NCBI RefSeq assembly: GCF_001544695.2 | Contig: NZ_FCOM02000030.1 | Span: forward strand, 1 to 64,000 | DNA: 64,000 nt | Direction: 5' to 3' | Origin: Caballeronia arvi | Lineage (GTDB): Bacteria; Pseudomonadota; Gammaproteobacteria; Burkholderiales; Burkholderiaceae | Shown: positions 16,257 through 25,251 of the stretch, in pieces | How the letters are laid out: each line of letters starts with the position of its first letter | Numbering within the stretch: position 1 is the first letter of the stretch | Program-made: the position numbers and the translations under genes | The notes under the pieces: model-generated | The model's database searches: none | What the model was told of the DNA's origin: nothing | Seen by the model: only the letters and a program-made list of their open reading frames with translations

Positions 16257-17414
16257 TCAGACCGACCCGAAGCGCAGTCGCGTGAGCTGCTCGGCTTCAT
16301 TCGCGAGCAGCCGCGCGGCGTCGCGAATAGCCGTCTCGAGCGTGATCGGGCCGGGCGCGGGCGAGAAGCAGCCGCTGAAGAATTCGGAAAGACGCGGCAG
16401 CGCCGCCGAATCGACCGCGCCCGAGAGCAGCGAGGCCGGCACGCCGTGATCGCGCGCGTGCTTGCAGGCGATGAACGGCGCCTTGCCGTGCAGCGTCTGC
16501 ACATCCGAGCGACCTTCGCCCGTGATGAGCCAGTTGGCGCCTTCGAGCGCGGCATCGAGCCCGATTTCGCGCGCGACGACTTCCGCGCCCGTCTCGAAGC
16601 GCGCGCCGAGCATGTGCAGCGCGAAACCGAGCCCGCCCGCCGCACCCGCGCCGGGTTCGTTGCGTTTTTTGACGCCCATCGCGGGTTCGAGCAGATCGGC
16701 GAAATGGGTCAGCGCGGCGTCGATCGTCGCGACTTGCTCCAGAGTCACGCCTTTTTGCGGGCCGAAGATCGCGGTCGCGCCGTGATCGCCCGTCAGCGGA
16801 TTGTCGACGTCGGACATGCCGACGAATTCCGCATCCTTCACACGCGGATCGAGCCCCGATGCATCGATGCGCGCAATCCGCGCGAGCGCCGACGGCACCG
16901 GCTCCAGTTCGTTGCCGCTCGCGTCGAAGAGCTTGAGCCCGAGGCCGACGAGCAAGCCCGCGCCGCCGTCGTTCGTGCTGCTGCCGCCGAGCGCGACGTA
17001 AAACGTGCGTGCGCCGGAATCGAGCAGCGCGCGGATCGCTTCGCCCATGCCGAGCGTGCTGCGCTCGGTAACGGGTACGGCCATGCCGTCCGGATCGGTG
17101 ATGCCGACGACTTCCGCCGTTTCGACGATCGCGCCGCCATCGGCGAGCAGGCCCGTCGCGGCGTCGCGGCGCGCGGCTGCTGCGCCGCGCACATTGAGCA
17201 TGCGGCGCTCGCCGCCCGCCGACAACATCGCGTCGAGCGTGCCTTCGCCGCCGTCGGCCATCGGACGGATACGGATGTCGGCGTCCGGCCGCGCGCGCCT
17301 GATGCCTTCCGCGATGGCGTTCGCGACGCCTTCGGCGGAAAGCGAGCCCTTGAAGGAATCGGGAGCGATGACGACGATGGGAGCAGCAGGCGTGGCAGAC
17401 GTGGCGTTAGGCAT
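16257..17414 (-). CDS. Glycerate kinase (GarK/GlxK family)
   Basis: 385-residue type-I glycerate kinase that phosphorylates D-glycerate, feeding glycolysis. Landmarks are APDSFKGSLSA at the N-terminus, PMADGGEGT, ALGGSSTNDGGAG, GPQKG and ITGEGRSDVQTLHGKAP near residue 300. Length and order match the family. ATG 17414. It is monocistronic here, with no glyoxylate or glucarate genes next to it, so the pathway it serves is not visible. Confidence 0.93.
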   Translation of the reverse strand: MPNATSATPAAPIVVIAPDSFKGSLSAEGVANAIAEGIRRARPDADIRIRPMADGGEGTLDAMLSAGGERRMLNVRGAAAARRDAATGLLADGGAIVETAEVVGITDPDGMAVPVTERSTLGMGEAIRALLDSGARTFYVALGGSSTNDGGAGLLVGLGLKLFDASGNELEPVPSALARIARIDASGLDPRVKDAEFVGMSDVDNPLTGDHGATAIFGPQKGVTLEQVATIDAALTHFADLLEPAMGVKKRNEPGAGAAGGLGFALHMLGARFETGAEVVAREIGLDAALEGANWLITGEGRSDVQTLHGKAPFIACKHARDHGVPASLLSGAVDSAALPRLSEFFSGCFSPAPGPITLETAIRDAARLLANEAEQLTRLRFGSV

Positions 17415-17942
17415 GGTGTCTCGAATGTTCTGTTGTGGAAGGAACGATTGAAAAGCCGCGGCGAGGCGCTATCTATGCCGTCGATGCATGCGCTTCATGC
17501 GTTGCGGCAATGCATCGCGCGGCAGGCGGCTTCGTCGCGTGAATCATGCGCCGGCAAGCTTATCAGCGCGGCCCGCGCCGCAAAATAGCGGCGTGCCGAT
17601 AACGGGAATTGTGCGCGCGCAGGCTTGCCGGTAAAACGCGGATTTACGCCGAAATCCGACGGAAAAAAGGCACTTTTTTGGCGAAATCGTGCCAAAACGG
17701 CTTGTTCGCGTTTCCGTGTCCGGGCCGCGCCGGATTTGTTTGCTAGAATACTTGGCTCTGTTGACTGACACCGTGTCGGACGACGATCCGGCACTCCCGG
17801 CAGGCGCGTTTTACGTGCGTCTCCCGGCGCCAGGCGTCGATTTCGGCGCGGCTCGTGCAGAGCCCGCATCCGGACCCGCGCCTTAAGAACCGCGGAAGAA
17901 CCGAACACCGAATTTACGATTTACTCTAGGACGATTTCAGCC
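17415..17942. other. 528-base intergenic region before tig
   Basis: Lies between the divergent starts of the glycerate kinase gene and tig. It contains a small inverted repeat GGATTT-N6-AAATCC (17640-17657) and the extended -10 promoter annotated at 17741-17749. The last 190 bases would be a long untranslated tig leader. I see no coding frame with protein-like composition and no RNA gene. Confidence 0.6.
17741..17749 (+). promoter_or_regulatory. Extended -10 element upstream of tig
   Basis: TGC followed by TAGAAT forms a TGn-extended -10 element. No good -35 lies 17 bases upstream, as is common for extended -10 promoters. The leader to tig would be about 190 bases. Confidence 0.45.
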
Positions 17943-19289
17943 ATGGCTAACGTTGTTGAAAACCTCGGCAAGCTCGAACGCCGCGTGACCATTTCCCTGC
18001 CGAAGGATTCGGTGCAGAAGGAAGTCGATTCGCGTATCCGCCAGTTGGCCAAGAACGTGCGCATGCCGGGTTTCCGCCCGGGCAAGGTGCCGCTCAAGAT
18101 GGTGACGCAGCAGTACGCCGGCCAGGTCGAAGCCGAAGTGCTGAGCGACAAGGTGGGCAAGGAATTCTTCGACGTCACGCGCGCCGAAAACCTGCGCGTT
18201 GCGGGTCAGCCGAGCTTCGCGCCGAAGTCGGAAGCCGTCGCTGACGCCTATGCGTTCGACGCGACCTTCGAGGTCTATCCCGAAGTGCAACTGGGCGATG
18301 TGGCGACCGCTGAAATCGAACGCACGGTCACGACCATCTCCGAAGCCGAAGTCGACCGCACGCTGGACATCCTGCGCAAGCAGCGCGTGCACTTCCACGC
18401 CCGCGGCGAAGCCGGCGAGCACGGCGACGGCGGCGCGGATCTCGCGGCCAAGGACGGCGACCGCGTGACGCTCGACTTTGTCGGCAAGATCGACGGCGTC
18501 GCGTTCGAAGGCGGCAGCGCCGACGATTTCGCGTTCGTGCTGGGCGAAGGCCGCATGCTGCCCGAATTCGAGCAGGCTGCAACCGGCCTGAAGGTCGGCG
18601 AAACGCGCGAGTTCGACCTCAAGTTTCCCGAGGACTATCACGGCAAGGATGTCGCGGGCAAGACGGCGCAATTCACGATCACCATCAAGAAGATCGAATG
18701 GCCGCACCTGCCGGAAATCGACGCGGATTTCGCGAAGTCGCTCGGCATCGAAGACGGCGATCTCACGAAGATGCGCACCGAGATCAAGGACAATCTGGAG
18801 CGCGAAGCCAAGCGCCGCACGCAGCAGATCGTGAAGAACCAGGTCATGGACGCGCTGCTCAAGATTTCCGAACTGGACGTGCCGAAGGCGCTGATCGAGC
18901 AGGATCAGCAGCGCCTCGTCGAAATGGCGCGTCAGGATCTGCAGCAGCGCGGCGTGCCGAACGCAGCCGACGCGCCGATCCCGGCCGAAATGTTCGCCGA
19001 GCAGGCCGAGCGTCGCGTGAAGCTGGGCCTCGTGCTGGCCGAGCTGGTGAAGGCGAACGAACTGCAGGCGAAGCCCGAGCAGATCCGCGCTGAAGTGGAC
19101 GAATTCGCCAAGAGCTACGAAGACCCGAAGGAAGTCGTCCGCTGGTATTATTCGAACCAGCAGCGCCTCGCCGAGATGGAAGCGTACGTCGTGGAAAGCA
19201 ACGTCGTCGATTTCGTCCTGGGCAAGGCCAAGGTGACCGACAAGGAAGTCAGCTTCGAGGAACTGGCCAGCGCAACGGCGCAAGCCTGA
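17943..19289 (+). CDS. tig: Trigger factor (ribosome-associated chaperone)
   Basis: 448-residue chaperone and peptidyl-prolyl isomerase that binds the ribosomal exit tunnel. The N-terminal ribosome-binding loop has the GFRPGKVP signature (about 44-51). The FKBP-like domain spans about 160-245 and the C-terminal chaperone arms follow. ATG 17943. First gene of the tig-clpP-clpX-lon-hupB-ppiD order conserved from Escherichia to Burkholderia. It has its own terminator, so clpP must have a promoter of its own or depend on read-through. Confidence 0.97.
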   Translation: MANVVENLGKLERRVTISLPKDSVQKEVDSRIRQLAKNVRMPGFRPGKVPLKMVTQQYAGQVEAEVLSDKVGKEFFDVTRAENLRVAGQPSFAPKSEAVADAYAFDATFEVYPEVQLGDVATAEIERTVTTISEAEVDRTLDILRKQRVHFHARGEAGEHGDGGADLAAKDGDRVTLDFVGKIDGVAFEGGSADDFAFVLGEGRMLPEFEQAATGLKVGETREFDLKFPEDYHGKDVAGKTAQFTITIKKIEWPHLPEIDADFAKSLGIEDGDLTKMRTEIKDNLEREAKRRTQQIVKNQVMDALLKISELDVPKALIEQDQQRLVEMARQDLQQRGVPNAADAPIPAEMFAEQAERRVKLGLVLAELVKANELQAKPEQIRAEVDEFAKSYEDPKEVVRWYYSNQQRLAEMEAYVVESNVVDFVLGKAKVTDKEVSFEELASATAQA

Positions 19290-19303
19290 CGCGTTAGGCA
19301 GGG

Positions 19304-19345
19304 GGCGTGCGGAGTCGTCGGACTGACGGCTCGCACGCCTTTTTT
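19304..19345 (+). terminator. Intrinsic terminator of tig
   Basis: A stem of about 15 pairs (19304-19319 with 19325-19339, one bulged G and one G-U pair) with a 5-base loop, followed by six T (19340-19345). Confidence 0.85.
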
Positions 19346-19428
19346 GCATTAAAGTTTGGGCGTTCGCATGCCGTTCTAGTCGATGTTCCTTTGTCGTTCA
19401 GTACCCTTATTCCGAACAAGGAAATTGC

Positions 19429-20082
19429 ATGACCTTTCGCGCTGAATTGCTCGACACGTTGGCGTCCCACGCATCGCGGGACTTCGAAGCCCAGGCGCTC
19501 GGCCTCGTTCCGATGGTCGTGGAAACGAGCGGCCGCGGCGAGCGTGCCTATGACATCTACTCGCGTCTCCTCAAGGAGCGCGTGGTGTTTCTCGTCGGTG
19601 AAGTGAACGACCAGTCGGCGAATCTGGTCGTCGCGCAGTTGTTGTTCCTCGAAAGCGAGAATCCCGACAAGGACATCAGCCTGTACATCAACAGCCCGGG
19701 CGGGTCGGTTTCCGCCGGCATGGCGATTTACGACACCATGCAGTTCGTGAAGCCGGACGTGTCCACGCTGTGCATGGGCCTCGCCGCGAGCATGGGCGCG
19801 TTCCTGCTCGCAGCGGGCGCGAAGGGCAAGCGCGTCGCGCTGCCCAACGCACGCGTGATGATTCACCAGCCGCTCGGCGGCGCGCGCGGCCAGGCGTCGG
19901 ACATCGAAATTCAGGCGCGGGAAATCCTGTACCTGAAGGAGCGTCTGAATCAGTTGCTGTCGCATCACACGGGTCAGCCCGTCGAGCGCATTGCGCGCGA
20001 CACGGATCGCGACAACTTCATGTCGGGCGACGACGCGCAGGCTTACGGCCTCGTCGACCAGGTGCTTCACAAGCGTCCCTGA
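19429..20082 (+). CDS. clpP: ATP-dependent Clp protease proteolytic subunit
   Basis: 217-residue serine protease forming the ClpXP/ClpAP chamber. The catalytic triad is Ser121 (GLAASMGAF), His146 (MIHQPLGG) and Asp195. These sit 23 residues beyond the E. coli numbering, so an N-terminal extension or propeptide is present. RBS AAGGAAA lies before ATG 19429. clpX follows after 171 bases. Confidence 0.98.
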   Translation: MTFRAELLDTLASHASRDFEAQALGLVPMVVETSGRGERAYDIYSRLLKERVVFLVGEVNDQSANLVVAQLLFLESENPDKDISLYINSPGGSVSAGMAIYDTMQFVKPDVSTLCMGLAASMGAFLLAAGAKGKRVALPNARVMIHQPLGGARGQASDIEIQAREILYLKERLNQLLSHHTGQPVERIARDTDRDNFMSGDDAQAYGLVDQVLHKRP

Positions 20083-20253
20083 AGGCGTCCGGAGCGGCGC
20101 CGCGCCGGCGTTCGGAGACGAGCCGGCACAATAACGAAGTCGCGCGTGTGGCGCAACGCCAGACGCGCTTCGTTCACCCTCGCAGGTGTGATTCTGCGTA
20201 CGGATATCGAAGCGCGTATCATGTAACAAGAGTGTCCGGAGGCTTACACATTT

Positions 20254-21525
20254 ATGGCGGACAAAAAAGGTTCCAGCAGCGAAAAGCTGCTGTATTGCTC
20301 GTTCTGCGGAAAAAGCCAGCATGAGGTGAAGAAGCTCATCGCTGGGCCGTCGGTATTCATCTGCGATGAATGTATCGACTTGTGCAACGAGATCATTCGC
20401 GACGAGGCGGCCGGTGCAGCAGAGGAGGCCGGGCTGAGCAAGTCCGACCTGCCGAGCCCGCAGGAAATCAGCGATATCCTCAATCAGTACGTGATCGGCC
20501 AGGAACGCGCGAAGAAAATTCTCGCGGTGGCCGTGTACAACCATTACAAGCGGCTCAAGCACCTCGACAAGAAGGACGAAATCGAGCTGTCGAAGAGCAA
20601 CATTCTCTTGATCGGGCCGACCGGCTCGGGCAAGACGCTGCTCGCGCAGACGCTTGCGCGCATGCTCAATGTGCCGTTCGTGATCGCCGATGCCACGACG
20701 CTGACCGAAGCCGGCTATGTCGGCGAGGACGTCGAGAACATCATTCAGAAGCTGCTGCAGAACTGCAATTACGAAGTCGACAAGGCGCAGCGCGGAATCG
20801 TTTACATCGACGAAATCGACAAGATCAGCCGCAAGTCGGACAACCCGTCCATCACGCGCGACGTGTCGGGCGAGGGCGTGCAGCAGGCGCTGCTGAAGCT
20901 GATCGAAGGCACGATGGCGTCGGTGCCGCCGCAAGGTGGACGCAAGCACCCGAATCAGGACTTCATCCAGGTCGATACGACCAACATCCTGTTCGTCTGT
21001 GGCGGTGCGTTCGACGGGCTCGAAAAAGTCATCACCGATCGCACCGAGAAAACCGGAATCGGTTTCGGCGCGAGCGTGAAGAGCAAGCAGGACCGCGACG
21101 CGGGCGAAGTGCTTCGTGAAGTCGAACCGGAAGATCTGATCAAGTTCGGTCTGATTCCCGAGCTGATCGGCCGTCTGCCCGTCGTGGCGACGCTCGGCAA
21201 GCTCGACGAAGCTGCGCTCGTGAAAATCCTGATCGAGCCGAAGAACGCGCTCGTGAAGCAGTATCACAAGCTCTTCGCGATGGAGCGCGTCGAACTGGAG
21301 ATCCGTCCGGCGGCGTTGCAGGCCATCGCGCAGAAAGCGATTCGCCGCAAAACCGGCGCGCGCGGGCTGCGTTCGATTCTGGAACAAGCGTTGCTCGACG
21401 TGATGTACGAACTGCCGACCATGAAGGGCGTTTCGAAGGTGATCGTCGACGACAACACCATCGACGGCGACGGCAAGCCGCTGCTCATCTACGAAGACGC
21501 ACCGAAAGTAGCGGGTTCGAACTGA
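20254..21525 (+). CDS. clpX: ATP-dependent Clp protease ATP-binding subunit ClpX
   Basis: 423-residue AAA+ unfoldase. The N-terminal zinc domain has Cys15, Cys18, Cys37 and Cys40. Walker A GPTGSGKT is at 121-128, Walker B is VYIDEID, and the sensor-2 arginine is in KTGARGLR. It works with ClpP encoded just upstream. A GGAGG lies about 14 bases before ATG 20254. The 171-base gap suggests possible separate expression from clpP. Confidence 0.98.
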   Translation: MADKKGSSSEKLLYCSFCGKSQHEVKKLIAGPSVFICDECIDLCNEIIRDEAAGAAEEAGLSKSDLPSPQEISDILNQYVIGQERAKKILAVAVYNHYKRLKHLDKKDEIELSKSNILLIGPTGSGKTLLAQTLARMLNVPFVIADATTLTEAGYVGEDVENIIQKLLQNCNYEVDKAQRGIVYIDEIDKISRKSDNPSITRDVSGEGVQQALLKLIEGTMASVPPQGGRKHPNQDFIQVDTTNILFVCGGAFDGLEKVITDRTEKTGIGFGASVKSKQDRDAGEVLREVEPEDLIKFGLIPELIGRLPVVATLGKLDEAALVKILIEPKNALVKQYHKLFAMERVELEIRPAALQAIAQKAIRRKTGARGLRSILEQALLDVMYELPTMKGVSKVIVDDNTIDGDGKPLLIYEDAPKVAGSN

Positions 21526-21544
21526 AGCAGGCTGTGTGTCGGCG

Positions 21545-21586
21545 AAAGGCCGTTCATGGCAACGTGAACGGCCTTTTATTTTTTCC
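21545..21586 (+). terminator. Intrinsic terminator of clpX
   Basis: Eleven-base arms AAGGCCGTTCA (21546-21556) and TGAACGGCCTT (21565-21575) around an 8-base loop, followed by a T-rich tract to 21586. Confidence 0.88.
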
Positions 21587-21617
21587 GGTTATCTTGTGGA
21601 TGTTACTGACGCGATCT

Positions 21618-21646
21618 TTGACTAACGACTTTTCCCTTCCGATAAA
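21618..21646 (+). promoter_or_regulatory. Candidate promoter of lon
   Basis: -35 TTGACT (21618-21623), 17-base spacer, -10 GATAAA (21641-21646), giving a leader of about 60 bases. It reads as a sigma-70 promoter; no convincing heat-shock sigma-32 site was found. Confidence 0.5.
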
Positions 21647-21710
21647 GGCTTGCAATAGCTCTGAACGGCCTTACTTACGACTGAACTGATTCCATTAATG
21701 GGGAAATGAA

Positions 21711-24134
21711 ATGTCAGGAACCCAACTCCTCCCGCAGGAACGCATTACGCTGCCGCTGCTCCCGCTGCGCGACGTAGTCGTTTTCCCGCATATGGTGATT
21801 CCGCTCTTCGTGGGGCGGCCCAAGTCGATCAAGGCCCTCGAAGCCGCGATGGAAGGCGGCAAGCACATCATGCTCGTCGCCCAGAAAACGGCGGCGAAGG
21901 ACGAGCCGACCGAAAAGGACATGTACGAAGTAGGATGTGTCGCCAACATCCTGCAAATGCTGAAGCTGCCCGACGGCACGGTGAAAGTGCTCGTCGAAGG
22001 CTTGCAGCGCGCGAAAACGCTTTCGATCGAAGAGCAGGAAACGCAATTCTCGTGCGACGTGATGCCGCTCGAGCCCGATCACGCCGACAGCGCTGAAACC
22101 GAAGCGCTGCGCCGCGCGATCGTCTCGCAGTTCGATCAGTACGTGAAGCTCAACAAGAAGATTCCGCCGGAGATCCTGACGTCGCTGTCGGGCATCGATG
22201 AAGCGGGTCGTCTTGCCGACACCATTGCCGCGCATCTGCCGCTCAAGCTCGATCAGAAACAGCACATCCTCGAGATGTTCCCTGTGATCGAGCGTCTCGA
22301 ACATCTGCTCGCCCAACTCGAAGCCGAAATCGACATTCTTCAGGTCGAGAAGCGCATTCGCGGCCGCGTGAAGCGTCAGATGGAAAAGAGCCAGCGCGAG
22401 TACTACCTGAACGAGCAGGTCAAGGCGATCCAGAAGGAACTGGGCGAAGGCGAAGAGGGCGCGGATCTCGAAGAACTCGAGAAGCGCATCACCGCTGCGC
22501 GCATGCCGAAGGAAGCCAAGAAGAAGGCCGACGCCGAGCTCAAGAAGCTCAAGCTGATGTCGCCGATGTCGGCTGAAGCGACGGTCGTGCGCAACTACAT
22601 CGATACGCTGATCGGCTTGCCGTGGCGCAAGAAGAGCAAGGTCAACAACGACCTCTCGAACGCCGAGCGCGTGCTCGATGAAGACCACTTCGGCCTCGAA
22701 AAGGTCAAGGAACGCATTCTCGAGTATCTCGCGGTTCAGCAACGCGTCGAGAAGGTGAAGGCGCCGATTCTCTGCCTCGTCGGGCCTCCCGGCGTCGGCA
22801 AGACGTCGCTCGGTCAGTCGATCGCGCGTGCGACGAATCGCAAGTTCGTGCGCATGGCGCTCGGCGGCGTGCACGATGAATCCGAGATTCGCGGTCACCG
22901 TCGCACGTATATCGGTTCGATGCCCGGCAAGATTCTGCAAAGCCTCGCGAAAGTCGCTGTGCGCAATCCGCTCTTCCTGCTCGACGAAGTCGACAAGATG
23001 GGCATGGATTTCCGCGGCGATCCGGCTTCCGCGCTGCTCGAAGTGCTCGATCCGGAACAGAATCACACGTTCGCGGACCACTACATCGAAGTGGACTTCG
23101 ACCTGTCGGACGTGATGTTCGTCGCGACGTCGAACTCGCTGAACATTCCGCCGCCGCTGCTCGACCGGATGGAAGTCATCCGCTTGTCGGGTTACACCGA
23201 AGACGAAAAGGTCAGCATCGCGCAACGTTATTTGTTGCCGAAGCAGAAGCGCAATAACGGCCTGAAGGACGGCGAGATCGAAGTCACGGAGCAGGCGATC
23301 CGCGACATCATTCGCTACTACACGCGTGAAGCGGGCGTGCGTTCGCTCGAGCGTGAGATCTCGAAGATCTGCCGCAAGGTCGTGAAGATGCTTCTGTTGA
23401 AGAAGGCCGAAGGCGCCGTCACGGTCGACGGCTCCAACCTCGATACCTTCCTCGGCGTGCGCAAGTACGACTTCGGTCTGGCAGCGAAGGACAACCAGAT
23501 CGGTCAGGTCACGGGTCTTGCGTGGACGGAAGTCGGCGGCGATCTGCTGACGATCGAAGCGGCGGTGATGCCCGGCAAGGGCAGCGTCATCCGCACGGGT
23601 TCGCTCGGCGACGTGATGAAGGAATCCGTCGAAGCGGCGCGTTCGGTCGTGCGCTCGCGTTCGCGTCGACTCGGCATCACGGATGAGTCGTTCGAGAAGA
23701 AGGACATCCACATCCACGTGCCGGAAGGCGCGACGCCGAAGGACGGTCCGTCTGCCGGTATCGCGATGACCACGGCGCTGGTGTCGGTGCTGACCGGTAT
23801 TCCGGTTCGCGCGGATGTCGCGATGACGGGCGAAATCACGCTGCGCGGCGAAGTGCTGCCGATCGGCGGGTTGAAGGAGAAGCTGCTGGCGGCGCATCGC
23901 GGCGGCATCAAGCTCGTGCTGATCCCCGAGGAAAACACGAAGGATCTGGCCGACATCCCCGACAACGTGAAGAACGCCATCGAGATCGTGCCGGTTCGCT
24001 GGATCGATCGCGTGCTGGAACTGGCGCTGGAGCGCACGCCGGAGTCGCTGCCTGAAGACGAGGCGAAAACGACGCCGGTCGCTGCCGAAACGCAGAAAGA
24101 CGCGCCGGCTTCGGGTGAAGTCGTGAAGCACTAA
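21711..24134 (+). CDS. lon: ATP-dependent protease Lon
   Basis: 807-residue AAA+ protease. The N-terminal LON substrate-binding domain spans about 10-205, a coiled linker follows, Walker A GPPGVGKT is at 358-365, and the protease domain has the Ser681 (DGPSAG) and Lys724 (GLKEK) dyad spaced as in E. coli. ATG 21711, preceded by a purine-rich GGGGAAA. The last 25 residues are an Ala/Pro/acidic tail. Fourth gene of the proteostasis cluster. Confidence 0.98.
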   Translation: MSGTQLLPQERITLPLLPLRDVVVFPHMVIPLFVGRPKSIKALEAAMEGGKHIMLVAQKTAAKDEPTEKDMYEVGCVANILQMLKLPDGTVKVLVEGLQRAKTLSIEEQETQFSCDVMPLEPDHADSAETEALRRAIVSQFDQYVKLNKKIPPEILTSLSGIDEAGRLADTIAAHLPLKLDQKQHILEMFPVIERLEHLLAQLEAEIDILQVEKRIRGRVKRQMEKSQREYYLNEQVKAIQKELGEGEEGADLEELEKRITAARMPKEAKKKADAELKKLKLMSPMSAEATVVRNYIDTLIGLPWRKKSKVNNDLSNAERVLDEDHFGLEKVKERILEYLAVQQRVEKVKAPILCLVGPPGVGKTSLGQSIARATNRKFVRMALGGVHDESEIRGHRRTYIGSMPGKILQSLAKVAVRNPLFLLDEVDKMGMDFRGDPASALLEVLDPEQNHTFADHYIEVDFDLSDVMFVATSNSLNIPPPLLDRMEVIRLSGYTEDEKVSIAQRYLLPKQKRNNGLKDGEIEVTEQAIRDIIRYYTREAGVRSLEREISKICRKVVKMLLLKKAEGAVTVDGSNLDTFLGVRKYDFGLAAKDNQIGQVTGLAWTEVGGDLLTIEAAVMPGKGSVIRTGSLGDVMKESVEAARSVVRSRSRRLGITDESFEKKDIHIHVPEGATPKDGPSAGIAMTTALVSVLTGIPVRADVAMTGEITLRGEVLPIGGLKEKLLAAHRGGIKLVLIPEENTKDLADIPDNVKNAIEIVPVRWIDRVLELALERTPESLPEDEAKTTPVAAETQKDAPASGEVVKH

Positions 24135-24181
24135 ACGTTTCGGGCAGCACGGTTTCATCGCCGTGTTGTGTGATCGTTGCT

Positions 24182-24212
24182 AAAAGCCCGCGGATTCATT
24201 CCGCGGGCTTTT
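24182..24212. terminator. Intrinsic terminator of lon
   Basis: Perfect 12-base arms AAAAGCCCGCGG (24182-24193) and CCGCGGGCTTTT (24201-24212) around a 7-base loop, symmetric enough to act on both strands. Confidence 0.88.
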
Positions 24213-24285
24213 CTATTTCTGCGCGGCATTTCGAAGAGGTCGTCTAATCTGCCCGCAAAGCGAGTCCGATCAGGCTCAACCCTCG

Positions 24286-24314
24286 TTGACACGGTTCTTT
24301 CGGCTAAGTTAAAT
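24286..24314 (+). promoter_or_regulatory. Strong candidate promoter of hupB
   Basis: Consensus -35 TTGACA (24286-24291), 17-base spacer, -10 TTAAAT (24309-24314), followed by a leader of about 108 bases. This fits an abundant protein and may also feed the two tRNAs downstream. Confidence 0.65.
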
Positions 24315-24428
24315 GAGCGCCGCATCCAGACTTATCGAGATGCTTGTCGTATCGACGCAGGCATCGATGTTGGCGTCGATGCTCGACCAGATCGATTACA
24401 ACGTGCCAATACTGATTCGGGGATCACA

Positions 24429-24701
24429 ATGAACAAGACGGAACTGATCGACCATATCGCGCAGCAAGCCGATATCTCCAAGGCCGCGGCCGGCCGTGCG
24501 CTCGAAGCGGCGATCGACGGCGTGCGCGCGACGCTGAAGAAGGGCGGCACGGTGACGCTCGTCGGCTTCGGCACGTTCGCTGTAGGCAAGCGCACCGCGC
24601 GCACCGGACGCAATCCGCGCACAGGCGACGCGATCAAGATCAAGGCCGCGAAGGTCCCGAAATTTCGCCCTGGCAAAGCGCTGAAGGATGCGCTAAACTA
24701 G
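24429..24701 (+). CDS. hupB: DNA-binding protein HU
   Basis: 90-residue histone-like protein starting at ATG 24429 (MNKTELIDHI). It has the HU signature GFGTFAVGKRTARTGRNP with the DNA-intercalating arm proline in GRNPRTG and the FRPGKALKDALN end. Length is exactly that of the family. An in-frame extension to 24177 runs back through the lon terminator and is not used. Between lon and ppiD, as in enteric bacteria. Confidence 0.97.
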   Translation: MNKTELIDHIAQQADISKAAAGRALEAAIDGVRATLKKGGTVTLVGFGTFAVGKRTARTGRNPRTGDAIKIKAAKVPKFRPGKALKDALN

Positions 24702-24777
24702 CGGACTCGCTGGATGCGGTGCCCTCAAAACAGGACGCGGAATTCGGCGCAGCGCAAACCAGATGAATTTGCGGACC

Positions 24778-24853
24778 GGGTGCTTAGCTCAGTTGGTAGA
24801 GCGGCGCCCTTACAAGGCGTAGGTCGGGAGTTCGAGCCTCTCAGCACCCACCA
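24778..24853 (+). tRNA. tRNA-Val (anticodon TAC)
   Basis: 76 bases with encoded CCA. Acceptor GGGTGCT (24778-24784) pairs with AGCACCC (24843-24849). The D-loop AGCTCAGTTGGTAGAGC and anticodon loop CTTACAA give TAC. No clear promoter in the 76 bases after hupB, so it may be processed from the hupB transcript. Confidence 0.97.
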
Positions 24854-24879
24854 GGTCTCGGTTCATTGCGCGCTACCCA

Positions 24880-24956
24880 GGAGCGGTAGTTCAGTTGGTT
24901 AGAATACCGGCCTGTCACGCCGGGGGTCGCGGGTTCGAGTCCCGTCCGCTCCGCCA
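24880..24956 (+). tRNA. tRNA-Asp (anticodon GTC)
   Basis: 77 bases with encoded CCA. Acceptor GGAGCGG (24880-24886) pairs with CCGCTCC (24946-24952). Anticodon loop CTGTCAC gives GTC. It is 26 bases after tRNA-Val and shares its terminator. Confidence 0.97.
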
Positions 24957-24970
24957 GAATCACTCAGAGA

Positions 24971-25004
24971 ATCCCGCACGCTGTGAAGCGTGCGGGATTT
25001 TTTG
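24971..25004 (+). terminator. Intrinsic terminator of the tRNA pair
   Basis: Perfect 12-base arms ATCCCGCACGCT (24971-24982) and AGCGTGCGGGAT (24987-24998) with a 4-base loop and a run of T. The following 25005-25251 is locally AT-rich and holds nothing else recognised apart from the ppiD leader. Confidence 0.9.
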
Positions 25005-25251
25005 TTTTGGATCGCGCAGCCGCGCCGTCGCTCAAGAGTGCTAATCATCGATATGCTACGTGAAATGCGGATTGCTCAAATTGATTCGATCGCGCCTTAA
25101 ACGGTTGATAAATAAAACAATCTCCCTTCCGCGACAGATCGCGCCCTGTACGTGCAGTCGCTCGGCGAACTCGATCAACGGCCACCTTTCGCCTTTTCCC
25201 CCGCCACTGTTGTAATATCGAGCGTTTTGTTCTGACAACGCAGCGCTACGC

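Noticed and set aside
17495..17908. Coding frames in the region before tig
   Set aside because: Arg-rich, unlike protein, without starts supported by a ribosome site.
21587..21710. Sigma-32 heat-shock promoter before lon
   Set aside because: No CTTGAA / CCCCAT pair at proper spacing; a sigma-70 promoter explains the region better.
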